64,000 nucleotides of DNA from Liriodendron chinense (taxonomy: Eukaryota > Streptophyta > Magnoliopsida > Magnoliales > Magnoliaceae), in the NCBI GenBank assembly GCA_003013855.2, contig ML058586.1, forward strand, positions 2,160,196 through 2,224,195, given 5' to 3'. The notes beneath the pieces were generated by a model, which was given only the letters and a program-made list of their open reading frames with translations, was not told the origin of the DNA and did not search any database. Below are positions 20,401-29,207 of this stretch, one piece after another. The translations under genes were made by a program, and so were the position numbers. Each line of letters starts with the position of its first letter. The first letter of the stretch is position 1.

Positions 20401-21691
20401 CAATTGGGGTGCTTGAACTAACAATTGCAATTCAATTCAATAATGCATGCAAACACAAACCAAACAACTAAGACGGTTGACAATTTCAGTAATTAGGAAC
20501 ACATTTTGTGAAGTTCTAATCACCTATAAATTAATCAATCATGAAATGTTCAACATCTTCAAGAAATTCATTGATGTTATATGACATTTGGCAATATTAA
20601 CAACTGCAGAAGGAATTCAATAAGGATAAAGAGAACGGTTCTCAACCAACAGTCCAGTTATAGCTTTCACAGCGAACTCCTTGAGATCCATCGATGCAGA
20701 CGCCAAATGTATGCTCTCCATCACTCAAGCCAGTATAATAAACTTCTCTAGCTTCACAGCCTGTCGATGCTTGGCCGTCCAACTGCATAGTCGTCTCATG
20801 CAAGTGAGCATGGTTAGATGTAGAAGAACACTACAAATTTCTAATATACTTCTTCGAATTCTAAAACAACAACAAAAGAATCCAAAAACAGAACAACCCT
20901 TCTAAGATAAGGGTGAGAGTATCCAATATGAAAAACAAGGTAATTCATAGCCAACTTTCCAAAGGATCAAAATCCAAGTGATATTCCAATATGAAAAAAA
21001 AAAAGAAAAAAAGAACCATACTCTTGGAAATGCACGCTGGCTTATAAATAGACACTACCCCTTCTACTTATGGTAGGACAATAGCATATGAATGGGTTTA
21101 TGTATCAGTCGAGGTGGGTGTTGATATCAATTCCCCTAAATGAATTCTTAAAAATTGGTTTTGCAAATGAATTTTCACATAGAGAACTTGACTATATAGC
21201 ATAAATAATCTTTACCAACTCGATTTAATAACAGATTCCCAAGAAAATAATATCATAGTCCAAATAATATAAACATTGAACCAGATCATATTGAAAACGA
21301 AAGTTGTGTTACTTCCAAGAAATGTACATGTCTGTACATTATAAATCAAGTAATGGGTGAAAAAAGAGGCCCAAAAAATCATTTTTAAAGAAAGAAAAGA
21401 CCAACTACACATTACGAATTTTTATATTTGAAAAAAGAAAAAGAAAAAGAAAACACTTCAACCAACCTTGCATTTGACACTACAGTTTCTGCAAACCTCT
21501 CCATTCCCACCAACTGAAACTTCAAACACAAATGTAGCTGAAGTCAAAGGAGATATAGGCAGAGGAGCCTTTAAGAACTTCACAGAGGCTTCTGACCCAT
21601 CACCACAGGCCTTAAAACAAATAATCAGAAATACCCAACTGAGAAGGAGCAGCCATGGAAATCTGCTCACACCCATTTCAGATAACACCAC
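7268..21691 (-). CDS. Conserved plant multi-pass membrane protein with Ig-like ectodomain (13 exons, 1,081 aa)
   Basis: Joined exons (minus strand, 5' to 3'): 21691-21467, 20782-20647, 19752-19616, 19484-19283, 18575-18337, 17771-17660, 16170-16026, 15878-15736, 15136-14973, 10249-9941, 9841-9786, 9607-9393, 8430-7268. They total 3,246 nt with no internal stop. Residues 1-30 form a signal peptide. Residues about 35-446 form a secreted region of beta-sandwich, bacterial-Ig-like character, with repeated motifs such as APTA, FSEPCTGGGGFGCSSVNAC and RPSVRLST. Hydrophobic segments follow near 450-480, 630-652, 674-690, 700-728, 840-850/859-877, 889-907, 920-938 and 960-974. A Ser/Arg-rich cytoplasmic-type tail ends in DLEAIFSSK. 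I recognise it as a family conserved across land plants and annotated only as transmembrane protein. The topology (ectodomain plus multi-pass C-terminus) loosely recalls fungal TRP/Flc proteins, but I see no decisive motif. Function unknown; exon model strong. Confidence 0.9.
8476..8872. mobile_element. MITE with CCTGTTTGGA ends in intron 12
   Basis: Inverted ends CCTGTTTGGATAGAAAGAATCC and TTTCCAGCTTTCCAAACAGCC enclose AT-rich DNA. It resembles the element at 58,512. Confidence 0.65.
9393..9607 (-). CDS. Membrane protein exon 12
   Basis: Completes Arg623 and runs to residue 694 plus one base. Acceptor TTACAG, donor GTACTT. It encodes two hydrophobic segments, FWLAIIGGGLIMLHLLILSI and EIFLIILALPCVC, separated by a basic loop RRKDLEKQKSYGALVFPRF. 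Confidence 0.92.
9786..9841 (-). CDS. Membrane protein exon 11 (56 nt)
   Basis: Residues 605-622 plus two bases, encoding YQDMKPEADFIQDFQNSN. Acceptor TTGCAG, donor GTAAGT. It is a very short exon whose phase fits exons 10 and 12 exactly. Confidence 0.87.
9941..10249 (-). CDS. Membrane protein exon 10
   Basis: Residues 502-604, phase 0 at both ends. Acceptor GTAAAG, donor GTCAGA. It begins RIACHIQVFALSKWLAV and includes EYYEFVRGLQWSIPHLSLPW and GLPLTPMEYSSFFE, all strongly conserved in the family as I remember it. Confidence 0.92.
11014..11535 (-). pseudogene. Copia RNase H remnant
   Basis: It reads LRAYSDADWAGCALTRRSTT and SKSSMEAEYQAMSAACSEL, then, after a break, RTKHIEVDCHFIGEKFQSG, the usual order of the copia RNase H domain up to the 3' LTR. 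Confidence 0.9.
11693..12471 (-). pseudogene. Copia reverse transcriptase remnant
   Basis: The N-terminal part (12,211-12,471) has WIYSVNLKSDGSLNRYKARLV then YDETFAPVVKM. The C-terminal part (11,693-12,007) has the catalytic box as YVDNLLLTGSD (YVDDL expected, so Asp to Asn at the second aspartate), and KDLGHLTYFLGLEFSR. Frameshifts separate the parts. Confidence 0.9.
12715..13260 (-). pseudogene. Copia integrase remnant
   Basis: It contains IETLRSDSGG (the integrase core motif) disrupted by a G-tract, a broken stretch, then FWLEAMMHSVYLINRLPTKV and TFRVFGCICYVHLASRERN of the C-terminal integrase region. Confidence 0.85.
13156..13186. repeat. Poly-C tract (poly-G in the integrase sense strand)
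   Basis: 22 C, one T and 8 more C. It falls exactly at the GG codons of the integrase SD(N/S)GGE motif. Confidence 0.95.
13410..13600 (-). pseudogene. Copia GAG-pre-integrase remnant
   Basis: The frame reads MWKLWHFHLGHPHSDRLFQL, then a CSSCCLSKSKCISFP stretch, the H..C..C zinc-binding module that precedes copia integrase. Confidence 0.82.
13640..13890. repeat. G-rich minisatellite in place of copia gag
   Basis: Degenerate units of about 55-65 bp built from GGCAGGGGGTGGTGCGGCAG and GGTTGGTCG(G/A)AAATGGC. No gag protein motif is seen between this tract and the primer site. Confidence 0.8.
14973..15136 (-). CDS. Membrane protein exon 9
   Basis: Completes Tyr447 and runs to residue 501. Acceptor TTACAG, donor GTAAGA. 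It carries the first internal hydrophobic segment (VLSTITTAAFAATSVAAALL) and ends SDPSRNLV. The following intron was enlarged to 4.7 kb by retrotransposons. Confidence 0.88.
15736..15878 (-). CDS. Membrane protein exon 8
   Basis: Completes Ser399 and runs to residue 446 plus one base. Acceptor TTCCAG, donor GTAAGG. It encodes FHEVSRSIYAVDIHADG and then SVNVPENITGDVAGNRNLA, the last Ig-like segment before the membrane part. Confidence 0.88.
15879..16025 (-). other. GC-AG intron 7 of the membrane-protein gene
   Basis: 147 nt, donor GCGCGT and acceptor TTCCAG. Exon 7 ends AAG AG and exon 8 supplies T, giving the Ser of the conserved HL(K/Q)SFHE junction. GC-AG introns are a known minor class of U2 introns in plants; a GT-to-GC change of a former GTGCGT donor would explain this one. 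Confidence 0.8.
16026..16170 (-). CDS. Membrane protein exon 7 (non-canonical GC donor)
   Basis: Completes Asp351 and runs to residue 398 plus two bases. It encodes SERPSVRLSTTSTMRTREC and ends ISISGGHLK. The only donor that keeps the frame into exon 8 is AG|GCGCGT, a GC rather than GT start. The nearby GT at 16,021/16,020 would create an immediate stop in exon 8. Confidence 0.85.
16318..16558. mobile_element. MITE family B copy in intron 6
   Basis: The left end is TGTTTGGATGCACAAGTGAA then TTGAATAGCAAACATTC; the right end is CAATATTGCATCCAAACGCACC. Confidence 0.75.
16791..17317. mobile_element. hAT-like MITE in intron 6 with 8-bp target duplication
   Basis: It starts GAGAGATGCTCCAA..TTATAGTGCTCCTAGTTGCATT and ends with the inverted form GTTACTAGGAGCACTATAAC..TTGGAGCATTTCTCA. 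The 8-bp flank TAGTTCAA is repeated exactly at 16,783-16,790 and 17,318-17,325. Eight-base duplications are typical of hAT elements. Confidence 0.82.
17330..17552. mobile_element. Partial MITE family B copy in intron 6
   Basis: The right end is TTGCAATTCAATTCAAAAGTG then CATCCAAACACTTCC. The left end is not clear. Confidence 0.55.
17660..17771 (-). CDS. Membrane protein exon 6
   Basis: Residues 314-350 plus one base. Acceptor TTTCAG, donor GTACTT. It encodes VKNISQMAVVTVSIETSSI and then ISRQGTPVSPTEPISFLY. It is too short to stand out as an ORF and was found from frame continuity and splice signals. Confidence 0.87.
18337..18575 (-). CDS. Membrane protein exon 5
   Basis: Completes Asp234 and runs to residue 313. 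Acceptor TGTCAG, donor GTGAGC. It contains RRSVFVNLRTRVPEKLLQL, a repeat-like stretch KVYLYFSHPVLNSS, and GKSLGNRRFGYL. Confidence 0.9.
19283..19484 (-). CDS. Membrane protein exon 4
   Basis: Residues 167-233 plus one base. Acceptor CTGGCAG, donor GTATGT. It encodes LLVYGAGQVIPSTMK, a GRMILVMDRGFCTDAAG stretch, and ends FFLHF. It is separated from exon 3 by an intron of only 131 nt. Confidence 0.9.
19616..19752 (-). CDS. Membrane protein exon 3
   Basis: Completes Asp121 and runs to residue 166. Acceptor ATGCAG, donor GTGAGT. It encodes TIAPTANV, then the cysteine/glycine-rich signature SFSEPCTGGGGFGCSSVNAC, which I regard as the family hallmark. Confidence 0.9.
20053..20178 (+). mobile_element. 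tRNA-derived SINE in intron 2
   Basis: A-box-like TGGCTCAGTGGTAG and B-box-like GGATCGAGTGCC are spaced as in tRNA promoters, followed by GGTGGATGGGTGTAAGTGTG and a 3' poly(A) tail. It matches the 59,320-59,440 copy in outline. Confidence 0.78.
20298..20460. mobile_element. MITE family B copy in intron 2
   Basis: The left end is TGTGGATGCACAACTAAACTG; the right end is ATTCAATTCAATAATGCATGC then AAACACAAACC. It shares the interior CCCTCAAACTGCAACTATG. Confidence 0.72.
20647..20782 (-). CDS. Membrane protein exon 2
   Basis: Residues 76-120 plus the first base of codon 121. Acceptor TGCAG, donor GTTGAG. It encodes LDGQASTGCEAREV and then a GEHTFGVCIDGSQGV stretch ending YNWTV, a strand pattern typical of Ig-like repeats. 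The split Asp codon joins exactly to exon 3. Confidence 0.88.
21467..21691 (-). CDS. Membrane protein exon 1
   Basis: Residues 1-75, phase 0 at the end, donor GTTGGT. It contains the signal peptide core WLLLLSWVFLIICF and the start of the ectodomain with the pair motif CRNCSVKCK. The first ATG is used; a second in-frame ATG lies five codons later and would also keep the signal peptide. Confidence 0.88.
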
Positions 21692-21939
21692 CTTAGAGCC
21701 TCAAACATGGGAATTTGGTGTTATGGTTGGATGGTTTTTCTCCCCTTGTTTTAACTCAAAAGGAAAAAGGCATTGGTGCAAGGATCTCTGTTCTTCCATT
21801 TGTTTCCCCTTTTTATTGCAATGAATGCATGGTTTTGGTTTGAAGGGAGAGTGAACGAAATGGTTTGTGTGTGGCAGATATGGCACATGAAGAGACTGAC
21901 TGACAGGGTGGAGGCTTTTTTTTTTTTTTTGAAATGTAG

Positions 21940-21942
<3 letters not shown>

Positions 21943-21974
<32 letters not shown>
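21943..21974. repeat. (GA)n microsatellite upstream of the membrane-protein start
   Basis: About 16 AG units, 250 bp upstream of the ATG; it reads as (CT)n in the gene's sense. CT runs of this kind are common in plant 5' leaders. I cannot place a transcription start. Confidence 0.9.
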
Positions 21975-21977
<3 letters not shown>

Positions 21978-22727
21978 CCCATGAAGAGAGAGAATATTAA
22001 TGAAGGGTACAGTAAAAGAACACGACTACACAGTCAATGATTCAGTTCCATAGTTGAAAACGCGAGTGTGCGCTTTCATTTTCATGGTTTCTTAGACAGT
22101 GGTAATTCATCCATGGTACGTGTGGGGTGCGTGTAAGAGTGATCTGGACCGTCTGAACTGTGGGCTCCTTAGCTGATGGACTATGGCCCGAAAAATAGCC
22201 TCATTGAAAGATCTTAACCAACAGTTATTAAGAAATGGCTGAATGCGGTAGCCCATATATCATCAGATGTTTAACGACCTTTTGATCAACGTAAATTTCG
22301 GGCTTTGATACATCCACATGAATCTACAGATTGGACGGCCTTGATTGTGTACAAGAATGTACGGTGGGCGAGTTACCATCTACCTGAAAAATGATGTAAA
22401 ACGCACATGCTAATCTCACAAGTTGATAAGCATTTTTTGGAGAAATAATACGCCGGATCCTGTGCAAACGGTTGGAGGATAAGCGCCCGCTGCAGCTCTT
22501 ATTTACCTGTAAATGTTATTCAACTGTTTCTGTGGATTCTAAGGTGTTGTTTGTATGCCATCCAGCCCACACATCAAGTGACCACGATCATTAAGTTGAC
22601 CACACCATTAGGTGATGAGGAGTTCACCACCCAGTTGTGAATTAATGACGAATTTGATTGGTCCAGCTATACTGTATTAAACATGGGCTAAGGAGGGTCC
22701 TAGGCTGAAGAATCTTTATAAGGGGAG

Positions 22728-23270
22728 CGGATTAGCTGTTACCCTGGTAACACCTTAGTGGGTGTTACCCCTACCGTGTGGGGCCTACCTTGATGTATTT
22801 TTTGCATATCCACGCCGTTCATTTGTTGTTACGCTTAATTCTAGGGCAAGATCTAAATTTATAAGAAGATCCAAATCTCAGGTGGACCATACATACCAAT
22901 AGAAAGAGTGATGAATAATCATTAAAAGCATTTTGCGGGCTACGAAATTTTTAGATCAAGCTGATCTTTAAATTTATCCTTCATCCAGACCTTCTTGATA
23001 TTACGAAGAGCTTGGATTTCAAATAAACATTACCAAAACCTTAAGATGGGCTCTTTGGAATTTTTAATGGTGGGTACTCAATCAGCATTGTTTCCACCGG
23101 TATAGTCAACTTGAGATTTGGATTTGCATAATTTTTGGAAGGCAATCTTAAAATGGACCGGAGAAACGGACGGACGGCGTGGATATATAAAACATTATCC
23201 ATGTGGGCCACACGGTAGGGGTAACACCCACTACACTGTTCCCGGGGTAACACCTAATTCGATCCCCTTC
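22728..23270. mobile_element. Core-repeat MITE, arm type 2
   Basis: The left end is GGGGAGCGGATTAGCTGTTACCC..GGTGTTACCCCTACCGTGTGGGG. The right end is ACACGGTAGGGGTAACACCC..GGGGTAACACCTAATTCGATCCCC. The inner core is the family core. The outer arms differ completely from the 3,970 copy. Confidence 0.85.
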
Positions 23271-23394
23271 ACAAGGGTCCAGGGCTGACATCAAACATAA
23301 AGGCTTAGCAGGTCCTAGGCTGAAGAACCTTTATAAGGATACAGGCTAATGGCCTACAGCCCCACCAATCAAATCTCTATGCATAGTAACGCTG

Positions 23395-23560
23395 GTCAGT
23401 GCTCTATGGGCACACCATGATGTATGTGTTTCCATTCTTTTTTTTTTTTCAAATTATTTTAGTGCTTTATGTCAAAAACGAGACAGATCTAAATTGTAAG
23501 TGGACCCTACCAGTAATTGAATGTCCACCGTTAAAAACCTACTGGCCCAAGTCTGATGTT

Positions 23561-23622
<62 letters not shown>

Positions 23623-24160
23623 AAATGGTACTGTGAGGTCGACCTCATGGGAAGTTCCCATGAGGTTGACCTGTGTGGGCCCCATTGTGATGTGGGTCAG
23701 GCATCTCACCCCATCGGTCATATGCACCATTCCATGGTGGGCCACGAGCTTAAAAATCAGATCAATCCATGACTTATGTGGACCACACCACATACAACAG
23801 TTGAGAGGGTTACCCACCCATTAAAACCTTCATAATAGTTAATTGAGTCCTCCGAGATGTGGTTCACAAATCCAGCCCATCATTGTGTGTGTCCCACTTG
23901 GATGAGGGGTCAGACAAATTTCAGCCGCATCTAAAACTCAGGTGGGCCCCACCAAGTGCTTTTAGATGTTTTAGGCATACCTTCACATGGTTTTAGATGG
24001 GCATTCAATCAACATTGTTTCCTTTGATGGGTCCACTTGAATTTTGGATTTACCTCTAATGAGTTTATACCATAAATAAAATGATCCGGAAAAATAAATG
24101 GAAGGCATGGAGGATATACATACATCATGGTGGGGCCCACAGAGCACTGATGGGGTCACT
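23395..24160. mobile_element. Core-repeat MITE interrupted by a second element and an AT repeat
   Basis: The outer arms are CAGTGCTCTATGGGCACACC..ATGTATGTG (left) and CATACATCATGGTGGGGCCC..AGAGCACTGATG (right). Between them are an (AT)n tract (23,563-23,619) and an inner related element that starts with a hairpin at 23,636. The right half of the outer copy resumes near 23,998. Confidence 0.7.
23563..23619. repeat. (AT)n microsatellite
   Basis: About 28 uninterrupted AT units. Confidence 0.97.
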
Positions 24161-24537
24161 AGCCAATTTGCACTCCATTTCACCGTGGAAGTGGGCGGTA
24201 GAGGTCCTAGCATGGACTCCCAAGTAGGATGTGTACTAACAAGCTAACAAAAAAAACAGAAAATACCTCCTCATCACCCGATCTACATCCCCCACTTTTA
24301 TGGTGGGCCAATTTCATTTAAACAAGTCAAATTCCTTGCAATACTCATAGTGAGCTCTACAACTCTAGTTATAAATTTAAGAACTATTGTCCAATGGCTT
24401 TAAGAAACATTGTACGGATCTTAAGATCAAAATCTTAAATTCATGAGATATAAGTAAACCCAAATCTTATATTAAAAATAAAAGAAAGAGTTGCATGTTA
24501 GGTATACTTTTTTACGCCCACCGTGATGTATACATTT

Positions 24538-25054
24538 TGATGCAGGGAAGGATGTGATGAGGTTGATTGTTGTCTTCCTCAAAGGATAAATATCTTGAAT
24601 CCATAAAGCGTTCTTGAATCCACAAGAGAAATCTCGAATCTACAAGACAAACTTGATAAAAATCATAATTTTATTAAAAATAATGATCAAGTTAATGAAA
24701 AACAAGTTTAAGAGAGTTCATATAACCTAAACAAACTCTATACATGTATTAAAAGAGTCCTAATCAAATAAGGAAACAAAATCATGCAAATTCGAAAATT
24801 TTTACAATTTTCAGCAAATCCGTCTATCTGAGCATCAACCTATTGACTCAATCTTTCGACATAACGAAATGGATTTCGACTTATCTAAACTCGCAGAATC
24901 TATCCAACAACCAAACTGAAATTCTTGCATAAATTCCAATAAGTCGATTCAACTGATCAACCGGTCAAAATATATTGAGTTTTGTCGACTTTTCTTTTAA
25001 CTTTTTTCGGTCCACGTGTGATTAAAAAAGGTGCTTGATCCTCGTCCTACATCA
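24538..25054 (-). repeat. 3' LTR of Ty3 element 1
   Basis: 517 bp, TGATGCAGGG..CCTACATCA on the plus strand. It aligns along its length with 26,647-27,142, with many substitutions, so the insertion is old. Confidence 0.88.
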
Positions 25055-26646
25055 GACCTCTCCACTTGAAGAGAAAAAAAAACCCGTCATCGAGTTCTTC
25101 TTTAGACTTAGGCCATGATACACATTCAACTTCTTCAACGGACTTGGTTTGTAATACGCGTTCTTAGCTTCTTTTTGGTATGCTGTAGTAGACTTCGCCG
25201 ACTTCTTCTCAGATTGGAGCTGGTCGATAGATTGATTCTTCGTGTTGTTGAAGACAAACTCAACATGAGAAAAACCAATCTCCTACATAGGGGACAAGTC
25301 GTTGGGAATTTCGGCAAGCACAATCGCCTTGAACTCCTGCAACTTTAGCTTTATATCTTCCATGATGTTCACGGACTCTTCTTCTTTGTCTTGTACAACT
25401 AATGTAGTGCTCTCCTCCATCTTAGATTTTTGTACAATCTCTGAGATGTCGGTGGGTTTTACTTCTATTTCTTTTTTTAATTCATTGATCTCACTTGTCC
25501 CATCAGATTATTTGACGACACCTTGGACCGTTACGGGAGACTACCACAAATCTTCATAAGAGATCTCATTGACCACTTGTTCGTTCTTCTCTACGGACTC
25601 CTCCTATATTAATGAATGAAGCATCCCAGTAGAAAACGACTACGCATCTTTAAACACTATACATGTCTTTTCTTCTTGATGTTCACTAGGAGGTGGGACA
25701 TGTGACAATAAATTATCAATATTTTTCAAATTTCCATCTGCCAAGTGATCACCCCCAATATCATTAGCTTCACTTCAGAGACTCCATGTGATTTTTCATT
25801 ACATCCATTCGGAACCAACACATCATTCTCATATTCTTTGGCGAAATCTCATACAGTTACAAAAGATTACCCCTCCACTTTAAAACCCTTAAATTGTTCA
25901 TCCAGGCCCACAGGGGCGAGTATAGTTTTTGTGCTATCTTTAATGAAAGTGTATACATTATCCTGACATTTTATGCATGGCATCACGATCGTATTACCAC
26001 GGTCGACCAAATAACGTATAACAAGCTTTTATATCTACCACATTACACATTACTTTGTCCTTATAATTTTTACTAATGGGAAAATGAATACAACATGTTT
26101 AGTTACATTTATCTCGTCGACCTCCTTAATCTATCCAATCGTGTACGGAGTCGGGTGCTTTTCTATATCTAGTTGTAGCTTTTCTACCATATACTTTAAC
26201 ACAATATTCTTGCTGCTTCCGCATCTATTATCACTTCACAAACATTTTTATGTATGGTGCACCTCGTTCGAAAGATGTTGTGTCGCTGCAGATCTACCTC
26301 CTTCTTCGACTTATGGAACAACTTCATCACGATCAAAGTAGTGGCATGTGATTCACTACTATCGTGTGGTGTCCTACGATTCATCACTTGTATTGCACCA
26401 TGAACAAGATGATCAGGAACCACATCGCCAATTTCATGTTGCTTATCATTACAAGCCCTATAAGCCTCCGTTATGAAGTCGATAGTAGCCTGCAGCCCTT
26501 ATATGACTTGTCGATTCTCCCATTATGCCGCCTTGAAAGCCGTCATTATTAGAGGATAATCCCCTGGAGCATTGTTCATGGGGTTGTTGCCCCAAACCTT
26601 CGCTAGAAGACATTGTCCCGAGGGAAAACCTCGCTCTGATAACAAT

Positions 26647-27142
26647 TGACGTAGGTAATGATGTAATGAGGTTGATCACCGTCTTCCTTAAAGGATAAAT
26701 ACCTTGAATTCATGAGACAAATTCGATAAAATTAAAATTTTATTAAGAATAATGATAAAGTTAATGAAAAATAAGTTTAAGAAAGTTTATATAACTTAAA
26801 TAAACCCTAAAAATGCATTAAAAGAGTCATAATCAAATAAAGAAACTAAACCACCCAAGTTCTGAAATTTTCAAAATTTTCTACAGATCTGTCCATTTGA
26901 GCATCGACATGTTGACTCGATCTTTTAACCGTCGAAATGGATTTCAACCTATCGAAGCCAAATTTCCACCTATCTAAACTTGCAAAATTTATCTAGCAAC
27001 CAAATTGAAATTTCTACAGGAATTTCGATCGGTCAATCCTATTAATCAACTGGTCGAAATATGCTGAGCTTCGTTAACTTTTCTTTGGACTTTTTTCGGT
27101 CCATGTTATGGTAGAAAGGTGCTTGATCCTTGTCCTATATCA
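26647..27142 (-). repeat. 5' LTR of Ty3 element 1
   Basis: 496 bp, TGACGTAGG..CCTATATCA on the plus strand. Adjacent minus-strand internal sequence is the tRNA-Met-like primer site. Confidence 0.88.
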
Positions 27143-28565
27143 CATTTTATCTATATTGTTTATTTATTTTACCATATCATTTTAGGGCAAGGCCCAAAAT
27201 TAAAGCATCTAAAGCTCAAGTGGGCCACACCACAGAAACAGTAATAAGAAATTTACAATGCCATGATAACATTAGCCATCTGATTTTCTCTTCTAACATT
27301 GACCACTCACTATTTTACTTTTAACCATCCATTTAAGGGCCATTAATTAATTGGATGATTAAGAGTGCTTGATTTATTTTATTTTAGATGCATGCTTCAT
27401 CAGCAACGTGACACACAATTTGGATGGTCCGAATGGTGCATCCACTGCAACATTTGAGGAGTCATTGTCATCTCCAATCCGTTGGATCTGAGGGTACGGT
27501 CTGCTTAGCTAATAACTTCCAACTGGTTCAATGCATGTGAAATCCAACCCCTCCAATATGTTGGCCCCACTATGATGATCATCTGGTGTAAAAATCAGCC
27601 CTAGATACTCATCAAGTTGCCATACCTTGGAAACAATGTGTAGCCGTTGGTAAATAGTGAAATGCAAGTGTGGTCCACCGAATGAGTGGATACGGCAGAA
27701 TTTTTCACAAGGAGATCCTGATGATGGGCCAACCTATTGGACCGGTTGGATAACAAACCCATGAAGGAAGTTAATCACTCAGGTGGACTGTTATCCCACT
27801 TTGAGAAATGGTGCAAAACTAACATAGGTAAAAAGAATAGCTGGATCTTAGACAGTGGAGTCAGGTTTTCAGTTCGTATAAGTGGGGCCCATTCGTCAGT
27901 TGGCACAACCGGGCGGGTGAGATCGAGCACGATCTCTCTCACGAGGGATAATTATTCTGAATTTCAGAATTATAGGGACTCATCAACCTATCTTCGTCGA
28001 ATACACAACAAGATATTTCGAATCCACGAGACCTTTTCTTCGAATCCACGAGCAAACTTGGAGATAAACTCAGAATTTTATTAAAAGTAATGAATAATGC
28101 CTAAAAATGAAATCAAATTAACACTAAATAGTCCTTAAACCCTAATCTATACAGCCTCGGTGTCCTAATTGCAATAGGAAAGCAAATCAAACTAAAACAG
28201 AAATAAAATGTTCGAAATAAGCAAGTTCGCGCGTGCATTCTATGCTAGTGCCGATCGGTCGTCAATGTGGCCAACCGGTCGCGATCGACCCAAAACAGTC
28301 TAGAGAGTTGGGCTGTTTCTGGGCAAAAATTCGGCCGGTCATCGGACCAATTGTTGATGGTGGACGATCGGTCGTCAGGCTTGTTTTTCCTTCACTTTTG
28401 TCGACTTTTGGCCCTTCCTTGTGGGACTTTCTAGAGTTATTCTAGGTCCACTCCTGGGTCCTTCTCTTGGCTCACTCTTTCGTCGATTGGGAGGACGCCT
28501 CACTACATCAGTCGCTCTCTCTTGAAAGAAACTCGACCTCGAATTTCACCTCTTCCCTTGAATCT

Positions 28566-28589
28566 CCCCCCCCCCCCCCCCCCCCCCCC
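28566..28589. repeat. Poly-C tract (24 bp)
   Basis: An uninterrupted run of C between the protease linker and the 3' LTR of Ty3 element 2. Confidence 0.95.
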
Positions 28590-28599
28590 TCTGGTTATG

Positions 28600-29048
28600 A
28601 GGCGAACGTCACTCGAGTTTGCTGGAGTGAGGACGATTCTCCTTCCGTCCTTGCTGAATGTGATGACGTTGTCTCGGCCTCGGTGTACGGCATCCCGATC
28701 ATATTGTCATGGACGCCTAAGTATCATGTGATAAGCATCTATGCCAATGATATCACAACATATTTTATCACTGTAGGCCTTGCCGATCGAAAAGGAGACA
28801 AGGCATTGTTCCTTAACCTCTGTTGTGCTTCATTTCCGAATCCAACTAATGTCCTACGGTGAAGGATGCAGTGTGGTTTTGAGCTTCAACTGGTCCACCA
28901 TCGCTTGGGACATGATGTTCTCACAGCTACCACCATCAATAATCACGTCACACACTCTTCCATCCATGGTACACCTCGTGCGGAATAGGTTGTGGCGTTG
29001 GGGATGTGCATGAGCATCAGACATGCGTTTGTTGTCTTGTACCACCAA
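28600..29048 (-). pseudogene. Ty3 protease and linker remnant of element 2
   Basis: The reading frame gives RHNLFRTRCTMDGRVCDVII then DGGSCENIMSQAMVDQLKL, a retropepsin-like active site in which DSG has become DGG. Beyond it, with breaks, are linker pieces such as FSIGKAYSDKICCDIIGID and RDNVITFSKDGRKIVLTP. It stops at a C-tract near 28,589. Confidence 0.8.
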
Positions 29049-29207
29049 GGATAAACCCTAATCTCTTAAGATCCAGTCTGTCCCTTCATCTTCTTCTTCA
29101 ACTTGCTCAGCATCAACAATATTTTCTGTCTTAATTTGTGCATCGTCTGCGGTGATAACAACATTAGTCGTTGGCCGTTGAGGGCATACGTTTGAGAGGT
29201 GTTCCGA

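Larger units (their letters stand above)
24538..27142 (-). mobile_element. Ty3/gypsy element 1, internally deleted, with 5-bp target duplication
   Basis: LTRs at 24,538-25,054 and 26,647-27,142 (both TG..CA) are flanked by the perfect duplication CATTT (24,533-24,537 and 27,143-27,147). On the minus strand the primer-binding segment TTATCAGAGCGAGG follows the 5' LTR, and a purine tract AAGTGGAGAGGTC precedes the 3' LTR. Internal remnants in order are the gag start, a protease stretch (RHNIFRTRCTIHKNVCEVIID, 26,196-26,423), and the protease-RT linker (DNVYTFIKDSTKTILAPVGL, near 25,900). Then EIPNDLSPM is followed after one stop by EIGFSHVEFVFNN, joining an RT-entry motif directly to an integrase-like motif. 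RT and RNase H are absent. It sits inside a core-repeat MITE. Confidence 0.88.
24490..27330. mobile_element. Core-repeat MITE split by Ty3 element 1
   Basis: The left arm (CGCCCACCGTGATGTATACATTT) ends at the LTR. Family sequence resumes after it (CATTTTATCTATATTG..CATATCATTTTAGGGCAAGG..GTGGGCCACACCACAG). The MITE is therefore older than the LTR element. Confidence 0.75.
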
